From: Flavobacterium litorale
Lineage (GTDB): Bacteria > Bacteroidota > Bacteroidia > Flavobacteriales > Flavobacteriaceae
Direction of reading: 5' to 3'
Assembly (NCBI RefSeq): GCF_019613795.1
Contig: NZ_CP080429.1
Location: forward strand, 208,501 to 272,500
Length of the DNA: 64,000 bases
The notes beneath the pieces were generated by a model. It had not been told where the DNA came from. It ran no database searches and was given only the letters and a program-made list of their open reading frames with translations. The position numbers were made by a program, and so were the translations under genes. Shown here in pieces: positions 1-7,769 of the stretch (the first letter of the stretch is position 1; the number at the start of each line of letters is the position of its first letter).

Positions 1-442
1 CTGTATCTTTAACCTGAAAATCGTCTCTACCAATTCGGAAAGCTCTAAAAATACCATCTACAGTATTAATTTGTTGTGGTATCCATTGTTCATAATGGTC
101 ATTCCATCTCTTAATTCTTTCAACAGCTTCTCGGTCTGGTAAAGTACCATTACCAACATTCCACATGGGGTAAGAAATATAAGTAAAATCCTGAAAATCC
201 AGATCATGTGCCACCTTATCATAGTCGGCAGGAATAATTAAAAAAACTAACATATCATGATGTATTGCAGGATAAATATGAATATTAACAGATGCCTGTG
301 CATATTTGGGTATACTGTATGAGAAGCTGTTGCCTTGTCTGAAATAATTAACAACTGTTGTTGCATCTGTGCTAACGTTTTTCCATTGATGAATTGCTGT
401 AATAATTTCTTGTCTAGTCAAAGTTAATACTGGATTGGTCAT
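1..442 (-). CDS. Unknown protein, N-terminal part (runs off left edge)
   Basis: The minus strand is open from an ATG at 442 to the window edge, giving 147 residues beginning MTNPVLTLTRQEIITAI and no stop. There is no signal peptide or membrane segment. The visible part has a helical N-terminus followed by mixed strand and helix, with aromatic stretches such as YISYPMWNVGNG, and could be a small cytoplasmic domain. I do not recognise the family and assign no function. It is divergent from the tRNA-Met gene, with about 375 bases between. That it is a real gene rests on the long open frame and on its composition, which is like that of neighbouring genes. Confidence 0.6.
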   Translation of the reverse strand, partial: MTNPVLTLTRQEIITAIHQWKNVSTDATTVVNYFRQGNSFSYSIPKYAQASVNIHIYPAIHHDMLVFLIIPADYDKVAHDLDFQDFTYISYPMWNVGNGTLPDREAVERIKRWNDHYEQWIPQQINTVDGIFRAFRIGRDDFQVKDT

Positions 443-817
443 AATTAATAAGTGGTTAGATTAATAAATGTAAGTGTTATTACTTTAGGATAAACAAATA
501 TAAGAAGGTATTAATGAATACCTTTTATTTATATTTATATTATAGCTAAAGTAAAAAACATTTATTTTAATTGAAATACTATGCCGAAAAGATATTTAAA
601 TGTTAATAGAAAAAACATACAAGATAATTTTGAAATGTGAGCACTGTAAAGTGTGATATTATTCTGTTTTGAGAAGAATGCCTTTGAGGTATTGTAAAAC
701 AATGGGTTAACCATTTCTTAGTATAAGCATAGTATACTCTTATACTGAATACCATATATTTTATTGTAAAATTGCTTGTGGTTGTAAATAATGGTTGTAT
801 ATTTGCACTCGAAACAT
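443..817. other. Intergenic region, AT-rich, with tRNA promoter at its right end
   Basis: About 375 bases with no credible gene; the longest ATG frame noticed is 19 codons. It contains a short hairpin at 505-524 (AAGGTATT and AATACCTT around a 4-base loop) and, at the right end, the tRNA promoter. The promoter of the divergent gene ending at 442 must lie here but could not be placed. Confidence 0.6.
776..805 (+). promoter_or_regulatory. Promoter of tRNA-fMet
   Basis: A -7 element TATATTTG lies at 798-805 and a TTG at 776-778 sits 19 bases upstream, matching the Bacteroidota primary sigma-factor pattern (TTTG, 19-21 bases, TAnnTTTG). The predicted start of transcription is a few bases before the tRNA at 818. 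Confidence 0.7.
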
Positions 818-890
<73 letters not shown>

Positions 891-894
891 CTAA

Positions 895-932
895 AAAAAC
901 TCCTAGAATTACTATTAATTCTGGGAGTTTTT
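895..932 (+). terminator. Terminator after tRNA-fMet
   Basis: The stem AAAAACTCCTAGAATT pairs with AATTCTGGGAGTTTTT (one G-U pair) around a 6-base loop and ends in a T-rich run. Confidence 0.85.
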
Positions 933-992
933 CTTTTATTGCCTTATCTTAGACTATTATTGATCTGAAAATAATAATTTGCTATTGTTTTG

Positions 993-1796
993 ATGTTAAA
1001 AAAACTAGGACTCGAATTTATTATAACCATCTTTCTAGCCATTTTTCTGCACAGCTTGATTGATATTGAAGTTTTCTCGATATCGAATTGGCGAAGAGAT
1101 AACGTAGTAAATCTTTTACACCTTTGGCTAACAATGCTTAGTGGCTATTATATTTATAACAAAATACTGCAATGGAGCTTTAAGCAATGGGATATTAGTT
1201 CAGCTAAAAAATTGATAACCTTACTACTCGGTATTTCTGTATTAATAACGCTATACGTTATTGTAACAGATGTATTATTTTACAAGTTATACTATGATAT
1301 TACTTCGTTAAAAAAAGAAACTACTTTTTTTGAATTTGATTTACCCATAACAATTGTAGTACTAACCTTTGGAGGGTTGTTGTTTTTTCAGCGATATTAT
1401 AATAAACCTATTCCAAAAACAGGCAGTAATACTACAGTAGATGAGAATATAATAAGAATAAAAGCCCATAAAGGAAAAGGCACTGCTATTATTGACATAG
1501 AAGAGGTAAGTATTTTTTACATAAATAATGGAATTGTTTGGTTACAAACATTAAATGGTGAAAAATACCATACGGATTATACACTAACAGCATTACTTGA
1601 AATAGTAGATAGTAACTATTTTTTTAGGTTAAACAGGCAAGCAATAGTACAGAAAAAAGCCATTAAAGAATTTAGGAAATTAGAATTCCAAAAACTAGAA
1701 GTAATATTAAATCAAAAAGTCAATTACAATACCTCTTTAATAGTATCTAAGTATACTGCACCTACATTTAAAAAATGGCTGACCAATTCGGGTTAA
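993..1796 (+). CDS. Membrane-anchored LytTR-family DNA-binding regulator
   Basis: This 267-residue protein has four probable membrane segments in its first half (about 7-25, 42-60, 75-97 and 117-134), then a linker and a C-terminal LytTR DNA-binding domain (about 155-260). The LytTR hallmark is the region NYFFRLNRQAIVQKKAI. There is no receiver domain, so the input is presumably sensed by the membrane part rather than by phosphorylation. The start is placed at ATG 993; a TTG just upstream at 990 is a weaker choice. It precedes, on the same strand, two genes for exported proteins (85-base gap). Membrane LytTR regulators often control a neighbouring gene; that the hydrolase downstream is its target is inference. 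Confidence 0.85.
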   Translation: MLKKLGLEFIITIFLAIFLHSLIDIEVFSISNWRRDNVVNLLHLWLTMLSGYYIYNKILQWSFKQWDISSAKKLITLLLGISVLITLYVIVTDVLFYKLYYDITSLKKETTFFEFDLPITIVVLTFGGLLFFQRYYNKPIPKTGSNTTVDENIIRIKAHKGKGTAIIDIEEVSIFYINNGIVWLQTLNGEKYHTDYTLTALLEIVDSNYFFRLNRQAIVQKKAIKEFRKLEFQKLEVILNQKVNYNTSLIVSKYTAPTFKKWLTNSG

Positions 1797-1881
1797 TATT
1801 CAAGCACATTCAGCAAAAAAGCTAGAAAAAATAAGCCTTCAGTAGAAAAATCATTGTTGTTTTGCAAAAAACATAAAAGTA

Positions 1882-2931
1882 ATGAAACACTCACAAGCAG
1901 CACTCCTTTTAATACTTACTTTGATACTAACACTGTACCCATTTACCGAACCTCAAGCTCAAAATGTAAAAGATTTTTTTTATGCAGAACCTGAAACTAA
2001 AAATCTACCCGTTTTTGTACGAGGAAATTTAGAAGCCAAGAAAATTTTATTGTTCATTCAGGGTGGAGGTGCCGAACGCGGAATTGATTTTGGTCGTTCC
2101 GATTATCCATTTTGGAAAAATACACTTGAAAAAGAAGTAGCTATAGCCTATTTTGACCAAAGGGGGTTAAATAGAAGCCTAAAAAAGATTGATACGCTAA
2201 AAATAAACCCTACTCAGGTAACAAAAGATATTATTACAATAGCTAAAACATTACACAAAAAATATAATGCAGCTATATATCTGTTCGGACATAGTAATGG
2301 CGGACAAGATGTTTTGGATTGTTTGGCTAAATTCCCAGACGAAACATCTTTTATAAAAGCAGGTATAGCCTTTAACCCTCCTATTACTACCGATTTTTCA
2401 CCTGAAAGGTACAAATACTACAGACCTTTGTATCTAAAAAATTTAGCCCAAGAATTTATTGCTCAAAAAAAAGATACTGTATATTGGAAACAGGCTTTGG
2501 AGTGGATAACTGAAAAGGATTCGTTGTACGACAGAGAAACAATTATGCAATGGAAAAAATATACCAATAATGCCTATAAATCAGTAGAGCGAAAAATATC
2601 GGTTGGTATGGCGCTTAAAGTTATTTTTTCACGACCGTATAACCCTATTAAATACTTAAACAACAAACCCAGTAAATATATAAGTAATAAACTATGGGAG
2701 TTTAACAAAAATTTAAATCGCTGGGCATACTTACCCAATATAAAACACCGTTTGTTGCTTATTACAGGACGTTATGATAATATTGCTGTTCCAGAAGAAT
2801 TAGAAGAAGCACATAAGCTCATACCAAACTCAGAATTAATAATAATACCTAATAGTAAGCACTGGACTTTGCTCGACCAACCACAGCAATTTAACAATGC
2901 TGTACTCAACTTTTTAAAAAATACAGATTAA
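1882..2931 (+). CDS. Exported alpha/beta-hydrolase
   Basis: Residues 1-27 form a signal peptide ending in QAQ. The remaining part is an alpha/beta-hydrolase fold. The nucleophile elbow GHSNGG places the catalytic Ser at 138, the oxyanion-side loop is FIQGGGAERG (about 58-67), the acid is probably the Asp in TGRYDN, and the His lies in SKHWTL near the C-terminus. An insertion between core and cap (about 170-275) is helical and could be a lid. The substrate is unknown; peptides or esters are possible. It lies 85 bases after the LytTR gene and 12 bases before the next gene, so the two exported genes are probably co-transcribed. Confidence 0.85.
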   Translation: MKHSQAALLLILTLILTLYPFTEPQAQNVKDFFYAEPETKNLPVFVRGNLEAKKILLFIQGGGAERGIDFGRSDYPFWKNTLEKEVAIAYFDQRGLNRSLKKIDTLKINPTQVTKDIITIAKTLHKKYNAAIYLFGHSNGGQDVLDCLAKFPDETSFIKAGIAFNPPITTDFSPERYKYYRPLYLKNLAQEFIAQKKDTVYWKQALEWITEKDSLYDRETIMQWKKYTNNAYKSVERKISVGMALKVIFSRPYNPIKYLNNKPSKYISNKLWEFNKNLNRWAYLPNIKHRLLLITGRYDNIAVPEELEEAHKLIPNSELIIIPNSKHWTLLDQPQQFNNAVLNFLKNTD

Positions 2932-2943
2932 AACCATACAACC

Positions 2944-3699
2944 ATGAAAAAAACACTACTACTAATTACGTACATTATATGTTTGCAATACATGCAAGCA
3001 CAAGTTGTTGATAGTGTTAATACAAAAAGTAACACGCTACGATTGGATCAGCTTAAAAGCGGTAACAACACCTATGTTGTTTACATACAAGACTCTTTAA
3101 ACGAACCTAAATATAATTTTGAATTGTGGGAACGAATAATTGATAAAAATGCTACCTCAAATAAAAACACACTCGTTTGGAACAGGTATCAGAACAATAA
3201 AACTAAATTTTACAAGTACACCATTGCGTTTACCAACAAACTAGAACCCATAAGTGAAGAAGTATACCATGAGGATATAAAAGATGGTATAACTGTTATT
3301 ACTAAAAAACACTTTGTATACAACGGTAACCAAATGCATTCTAATCCCGATAGTAATAAGCATACTGCCAAACCCGTTGAGGTTTTAGATTTGAAAAACT
3401 CTTTTAATTGGGAGTTGGATTTAGAAACACTCTCAACACTGCCTTTAGCAAAAGGCAAAACATTTGCTATTAACTTTTATCATCCAGGCTCTAGAATACC
3501 ACCAAAATATTATGATTTTGTAGTAGACAGAAGCGAAAAGTTAACTTTTAATAATAAACCTCTTGATTGCTGGGTTGTAAAAGTTGTTTACTCTAAAAAG
3601 CAATCCAGTGAGTTTTGGATAGATAAATCTACCCACAGCGTACTGCAAATGAGAGAATATTTTTATGGGAAATACCGCTACAAAAAACTAATAGTTTAG
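2944..3699 (+). CDS. Exported protein of unknown function
   Basis: The 251-residue product has a clear signal peptide (MKKTLLLITYIICLQYMQAQ). The mature part is rich in strands and charged residues, with a stretch after residue 160 (FAINFYHPGSRIPPKYYDFVV) and a C-terminal region ending in WIDKSTHSVLQMREYFYGKYRYKK. That pattern resembles beta-sheet proteins in which a secreted domain binds a lipid or polymer, such as the DUF3108-like fold, but this is only a structural impression. It follows the hydrolase by 12 bases and is probably in the same operon. Confidence 0.75.
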   Translation: MKKTLLLITYIICLQYMQAQVVDSVNTKSNTLRLDQLKSGNNTYVVYIQDSLNEPKYNFELWERIIDKNATSNKNTLVWNRYQNNKTKFYKYTIAFTNKLEPISEEVYHEDIKDGITVITKKHFVYNGNQMHSNPDSNKHTAKPVEVLDLKNSFNWELDLETLSTLPLAKGKTFAINFYHPGSRIPPKYYDFVVDRSEKLTFNNKPLDCWVVKVVYSKKQSSEFWIDKSTHSVLQMREYFYGKYRYKKLIV

Positions 3700-3807
3700 T
3701 ATAGCCAATTACACAACAACGCTATACACGGTAAATTTCCACTATACTATTAGAGTCTTTTTTCGTAAAAAAAGAAATATCTATACGTATAAAACAGTAT
3801 AAAATAG

Positions 3808-3815
3808 TAATTTTG
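3808..3815 (+). promoter_or_regulatory. Possible -7 element upstream of the ClC gene
   Basis: The sequence TAATTTTG matches TAnnTTTG, but no matching -33 TTTG is seen at the expected distance. The 5' leader would be about 100 bases. Confidence 0.35.
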
Positions 3816-3923
3816 CTGTTACCAATGGCAATGATGTCTGCCTCGAACTGCTTTTTATAACCAAAAGCTAATGACGTCTGTTTAATGGCTTATGCCATAA
3901 TAGATGTATTTAACTAAGGCAAA

Positions 3924-5207
3924 ATGACAAAAAGAAACTTTGCACCAAACATTGCAAACATTCCGCAAGTAAATTATTTCTCGTATCTACTTAAATGGCT
4001 TTTATTAGCCTTACTAATTGGCGCACTCATCGGGTCGGTAACTGCTTTTTTTCTCACGTCGCTAAATTGGGCTACCAATTGGCGCGAAAATCATGTATGG
4101 ATTATAGCACTACTCCCCATTGGCGGGCTTATAATAGGTTTAATGTACCACTACTGGGGTACATCGGTAGTAAAAGGTAATAATCAATTGCTAGAAGAAT
4201 TCCATAGTCCCAAACAAATAATACCGCTAAAAATGGCTCCTTTGGTATTATCGGGTACGCTAATAACCCACTTTTTCGGAGGCTCGGCAGGCAGAGAGGG
4301 TACAGCTGTACAAATGGGCGGCGCAATAGCCGACCAATTTACTAAGCTGTTTAAATTAAAAAATACCGACCGAAAAATTATCCTCATTATGGGGATAAGT
4401 GCTGGTTTTGCAGCCGTTTTTGGTACACCCTTAGCAGGGGCAATATTTGCGTTAGAGGTATTAGTGGTAGGGCGCGTGCGGTACGAAGCTATTTTACCTA
4501 GCTTTTTGGTAGCCGTAATCGCCAACTATGTATGCGATTTATGGAATGTAGCACACACGCACTATACCATACCCATAGTGCCCGAAATGGATATTATTAA
4601 CCTGTGCTACACCATTGCAGCAGGAATACTATTTGGTTTGGTTGCGCTTTTATTCTCCAAAACAACCCATTCGTTTGGGAGTTTGTTTAAAAAAACAATT
4701 AGCTATCCACCGTTACGTCCACTTATAGGTGGTATCTGTATTGCTTTGGTAGTATGGCTACTAGGTACAACAAAATATATTGGTTTGGGTATTCCTACTA
4801 TTGTAGATGCTTTTAACCACGATTTACCACAGTACGATTTTTTAATAAAACTACTGCTAACCGCTTTTACACTTGGCGCAGGCTTTAAAGGCGGCGAAGT
4901 AACCCCGTTATTTTTTATTGGTGCTACGTTAGGTAACGCACTGTTTTTGTTTGTACCATTACCCATAGCCTTGTTAGCAGGTATGGGGTTTGTTGCCGTA
5001 TTTTCGGGAGCAACCAACACCCCAATAGCCTGTACCCTTATGGGTATTGAGTTATTTGGCGCAGAAAGCAGCTTATACATAGGCGTTGCGTGTACGGTTG
5101 CCTATCTGTTTTCAGGGCATACAGGTATATACTCCTCTCAAATTGTAGGCAGCCCAAAACACCATATATACAAAAAGTTAAAAGGTAAAAACCTTAACCA
5201 ACTGTAA
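3924..5207 (+). CDS. ClC-family chloride channel or H+/Cl- antiporter
   Basis: This 427-residue integral membrane protein has about ten hydrophobic segments. The family motif GSAGREGTAVQMGG occupies 120-133 and contains the gating glutamate at 125. The later motif GGEVTPLFFIGATLG corresponds to the GxFxP region of ClC proteins, here with Glu-Val in place of the usual Ile-Phe. The first selectivity motif (GSGIP) is not conserved (around HSPKQIIP), as in many bacterial EriC-like proteins. No C-terminal CBS domains are present. Chloride/proton exchange is the family role; transport direction and ion preference cannot be read from sequence. It is a stand-alone gene with a possible -7 element upstream at 3808-3815. 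Confidence 0.9.
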   Translation: MTKRNFAPNIANIPQVNYFSYLLKWLLLALLIGALIGSVTAFFLTSLNWATNWRENHVWIIALLPIGGLIIGLMYHYWGTSVVKGNNQLLEEFHSPKQIIPLKMAPLVLSGTLITHFFGGSAGREGTAVQMGGAIADQFTKLFKLKNTDRKIILIMGISAGFAAVFGTPLAGAIFALEVLVVGRVRYEAILPSFLVAVIANYVCDLWNVAHTHYTIPIVPEMDIINLCYTIAAGILFGLVALLFSKTTHSFGSLFKKTISYPPLRPLIGGICIALVVWLLGTTKYIGLGIPTIVDAFNHDLPQYDFLIKLLLTAFTLGAGFKGGEVTPLFFIGATLGNALFLFVPLPIALLAGMGFVAVFSGATNTPIACTLMGIELFGAESSLYIGVACTVAYLFSGHTGIYSSQIVGSPKHHIYKKLKGKNLNQL

Positions 5208-5279
5208 GCCTGTTGGGTACAAATACAATTTTAGTACACCAATACCACTCGTATTTTACAATTATGATATTTAAAGACT

Positions 5280-5287
5280 TATCTTTG
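5280..5287 (+). promoter_or_regulatory. Probable -7 promoter element of era
   Basis: TATCTTTG lies 20 bases before the era start codon, so the leader would be very short. No clear -33 element. Confidence 0.55.
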
Positions 5288-5307
5288 CAGATTAAAAGAA
5301 GTATAGT

Positions 5308-6192
5308 ATGACACACAAAGCGGGCTTTGTAAATATAATAGGAAATCCAAACGTAGGTAAATCTACGTTAATGAATGCATTTGTAGGCGAACGCCTATCC
5401 ATAATTACCAGTAAGGCACAAACCACACGCCACCGTATATTGGGTATTGTAAATGGCGACGATTTTCAGGTAATATTATCTGATACACCCGGTATTATAA
5501 AACCTGCCTACGAGTTGCAGTCTAGCATGATGGATTTTGTAAAATCGGCTTTTGAAGATGCCGATATTCTTATTTACATGGTAGAAATTGGCGAAACAGC
5601 ATTAAAAGATGATGCCTTCTTCAATAAAATAATACATGCCAAAATACCCGTACTATTACTCTTAAATAAAATAGATAAATCGAGCCAAGAACAGCTGGAA
5701 GAACAGGTACAACTTTGGAAAGAAAAGGTACCCAATGCAGAGTTATACCCCATATCGGCACTCGAAAACTTTAATGTAACCGAAGTATTCAACCGAATTA
5801 TAGAATTGTTACCCGAGTCGCCTCCCTTCTACCCTAAAGATGCACTTACCGATAAGCCCGAACGCTTTTTTGTAAACGAAACCATACGCGAAAAAATACT
5901 CCTTAATTACGAAAAAGAAATTCCGTACGCCGTAGAGATAGAAACTGAGGAATTTATTGAAGATGAAAATATTATTCGTATTAGAGCCTTAATTATGGTA
6001 GAGCGCGACACCCAAAAAGGGATTATTATAGGGCATAAAGGAGCAGCTATTAAAAAAGTAGGCATACAAGCCCGCGAGGATTTAGAAAAATTCTTTGGCA
6101 AGCAAATACACATCGAAATGTTTGTAAAGGTAAATAAAAACTGGAGGAGCAACAGTTACCAACTAAAACGCTTTGGGTATAACCAAAAGTAA
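5308..6192 (+). CDS. era: GTPase Era
   Basis: Era is an essential GTPase that binds the 3' end of 16S rRNA and assists maturation of the small ribosomal subunit. The 294 residues match the usual length. The P-loop GNPNVGKST is at 12-20, the G3 motif DTPG follows in SDTPGIIKP, the G4 motif is NKID, and SALEN is the G5-like loop. The C-terminal KH domain carries GHKGAAIKKVG. It lies before another ribosome-assembly GTPase, der, on the same strand with a 92-base gap. Confidence 0.97.
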   Translation: MTHKAGFVNIIGNPNVGKSTLMNAFVGERLSIITSKAQTTRHRILGIVNGDDFQVILSDTPGIIKPAYELQSSMMDFVKSAFEDADILIYMVEIGETALKDDAFFNKIIHAKIPVLLLLNKIDKSSQEQLEEQVQLWKEKVPNAELYPISALENFNVTEVFNRIIELLPESPPFYPKDALTDKPERFFVNETIREKILLNYEKEIPYAVEIETEEFIEDENIIRIRALIMVERDTQKGIIIGHKGAAIKKVGIQAREDLEKFFGKQIHIEMFVKVNKNWRSNSYQLKRFGYNQK

Positions 6193-6256
6193 ATGGTAAA
6201 AACAGCTTTACAATAAACTATTGGCTAATGCCTTATGCCCAATCGCTTATAATGCT

Positions 6257-6264
6257 TACTTTTG
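6257..6264 (+). promoter_or_regulatory. Probable -7 promoter element of der
   Basis: TACTTTTG matches TAnnTTTG and lies about 20 bases before the start codon. The spacing mirrors era, suggesting separate promoters for the two GTPase genes. Confidence 0.55.
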
Positions 6265-6284
6265 CAAAAAATTAAAATTCTGTA

Positions 6285-7592
6285 ATGAACAATATAGTAG
6301 CCATAGTAGGACGCCCAAATGTAGGTAAATCTACTTTTTTTAACCGCCTCATACAGCGCAGGGAAGCTATTGTCGATTCTGTTAGTGGCGTAACGCGCGA
6401 CAGGAACTACGGCAAGAGCGAATGGAATGGCAAAGAATTTTCGGTAATTGATACAGGCGGATATATAAAAGGATCGGATGATATTTTTGAAGGCGAAATA
6501 CGCCGACAAGTGGAGCTTGCTATAGACGAAGCCGATGTTATTGTATTTGTAGTAGATGTAGAGGAAGGCATTACGCCCATGGACGAAGAAGTTGCTAAGC
6601 TACTCCGTAAAGTTACCAAGCCTATACTGCTGGCTGTAAATAAGGTAGATAACGGACAGCGTGAAAAAGATGCTGTAGAGTTTTACAATCTCGGACTAGG
6701 CGAATTTTACACCTTTGCAGGAATGAACGGTTCGGGTACTGGCGATTTGTTAGATGCTTTAGTAGAGCTACTACCCAACGCACAAGAACCTGAAGATAAC
6801 GAAGAATTACCCCGATTTGCTGTAGTAGGACGCCCAAACGCAGGTAAATCATCATTTATAAATGCTCTTATAGGCGAAGAGCGTTTTGTAGTTACCGATA
6901 TTGCAGGTACTACCCGCGATGCTATAGATACTACCTACAACCGTTTTGGTTTTGAGTTTAAGTTGGTAGATACCGCTGGTATACGCCGTAAAGCCAAAGT
7001 AAAGGAAGATTTAGAGTTTTACTCTGTAATGCGCTCGGTAAGAGCCATAGAGCATAGCGATATTTGTATTTTGGTAATTGATGCTACACGTGGGTTTGAG
7101 GGGCAAGACCAAAGTATATTTTGGCTCGCCGAAAAAAACCGTAAAGGTGTTGTAATACTAGTTAATAAGTGGGATTTAGTTGAGAAAGATAATATGACTA
7201 CCCGCGACTACGAGTGTAAAATTAGAGAAGAGCTACAGCCGTTTGACGATGTACCCATCCTATTCGTATCGGCATTAACCAAACAACGTTTACTAAAAGC
7301 CCTTGAAACTGCTGTTGAAGTTTTCGAAAACAGAAAGCAACGTATTGCCACCTCCAAGCTAAACGATATTATGCTACCCATTATAGAGCATAATCCGCCA
7401 CCAGCCTTAAAGGGTAAATACGTAAAAATAAAGTTCTGTATGCAGTTGCCTACTCCAACACCGCAGTTTGTATTCTTCTGTAATCTGCCACAGTACGTAA
7501 AAGAGCCTTACAAACGTTACCTAGAAAATAAAATGCGCGATATATTTAACCTGTCAGGCGTGCCTATAGATATTTACTTCCGCCAAAAATAA
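6285..7592 (+). CDS. der: Ribosome-assembly GTPase Der (EngA)
   Basis: Der is the double-GTPase needed for maturation of the 50S subunit. The 435-residue protein has two G domains in tandem: the first with GRPNVGKST (8-16), DTGG and NKVD, the second with GRPNAGKSS (about 182-190), DTAG and NKWD, followed by the KH-like C-terminal domain. Length and order are those of typical Der. It is followed immediately by a strong terminator, so it ends its transcript. Confidence 0.97.
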   Translation: MNNIVAIVGRPNVGKSTFFNRLIQRREAIVDSVSGVTRDRNYGKSEWNGKEFSVIDTGGYIKGSDDIFEGEIRRQVELAIDEADVIVFVVDVEEGITPMDEEVAKLLRKVTKPILLAVNKVDNGQREKDAVEFYNLGLGEFYTFAGMNGSGTGDLLDALVELLPNAQEPEDNEELPRFAVVGRPNAGKSSFINALIGEERFVVTDIAGTTRDAIDTTYNRFGFEFKLVDTAGIRRKAKVKEDLEFYSVMRSVRAIEHSDICILVIDATRGFEGQDQSIFWLAEKNRKGVVILVNKWDLVEKDNMTTRDYECKIREELQPFDDVPILFVSALTKQRLLKALETAVEVFENRKQRIATSKLNDIMLPIIEHNPPPALKGKYVKIKFCMQLPTPTPQFVFFCNLPQYVKEPYKRYLENKMRDIFNLSGVPIDIYFRQK

Positions 7593-7597
7593 AACAT

Positions 7598-7625
7598 AAC
7601 CCGAAGCAGTGCTTCGGGTTTTTTA
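7598..7625 (+). terminator. Terminator after der
   Basis: The 10-bp stem AACCCGAAGC / GCTTCGGGTT has a 3-base loop and runs into TTTT. Only five bases separate the stem from the stop codon. Confidence 0.9.
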
Positions 7626-7769
7626 TTCCCCAATAGTAAACAATAAATACTATATGTAATTAATTGTAAATGTAGCCTGGACTACAATTATTAATTTGTT
7701 TTTGGCATACTAAAACACGTATTTAGCGGTTTAAAAATATTGACCTACCAATTATTAAATACAAACCTC

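Noticed and set aside
505..524. Hairpin as a terminator or small RNA
   Set aside because: The stem is short and AT-rich, with no gene ending before it on either strand.
2214..2414. Minus-strand open frame inside the hydrolase gene
   Set aside because: A shadow of the real gene, with no start signal and opposite to a clear alpha/beta hydrolase.
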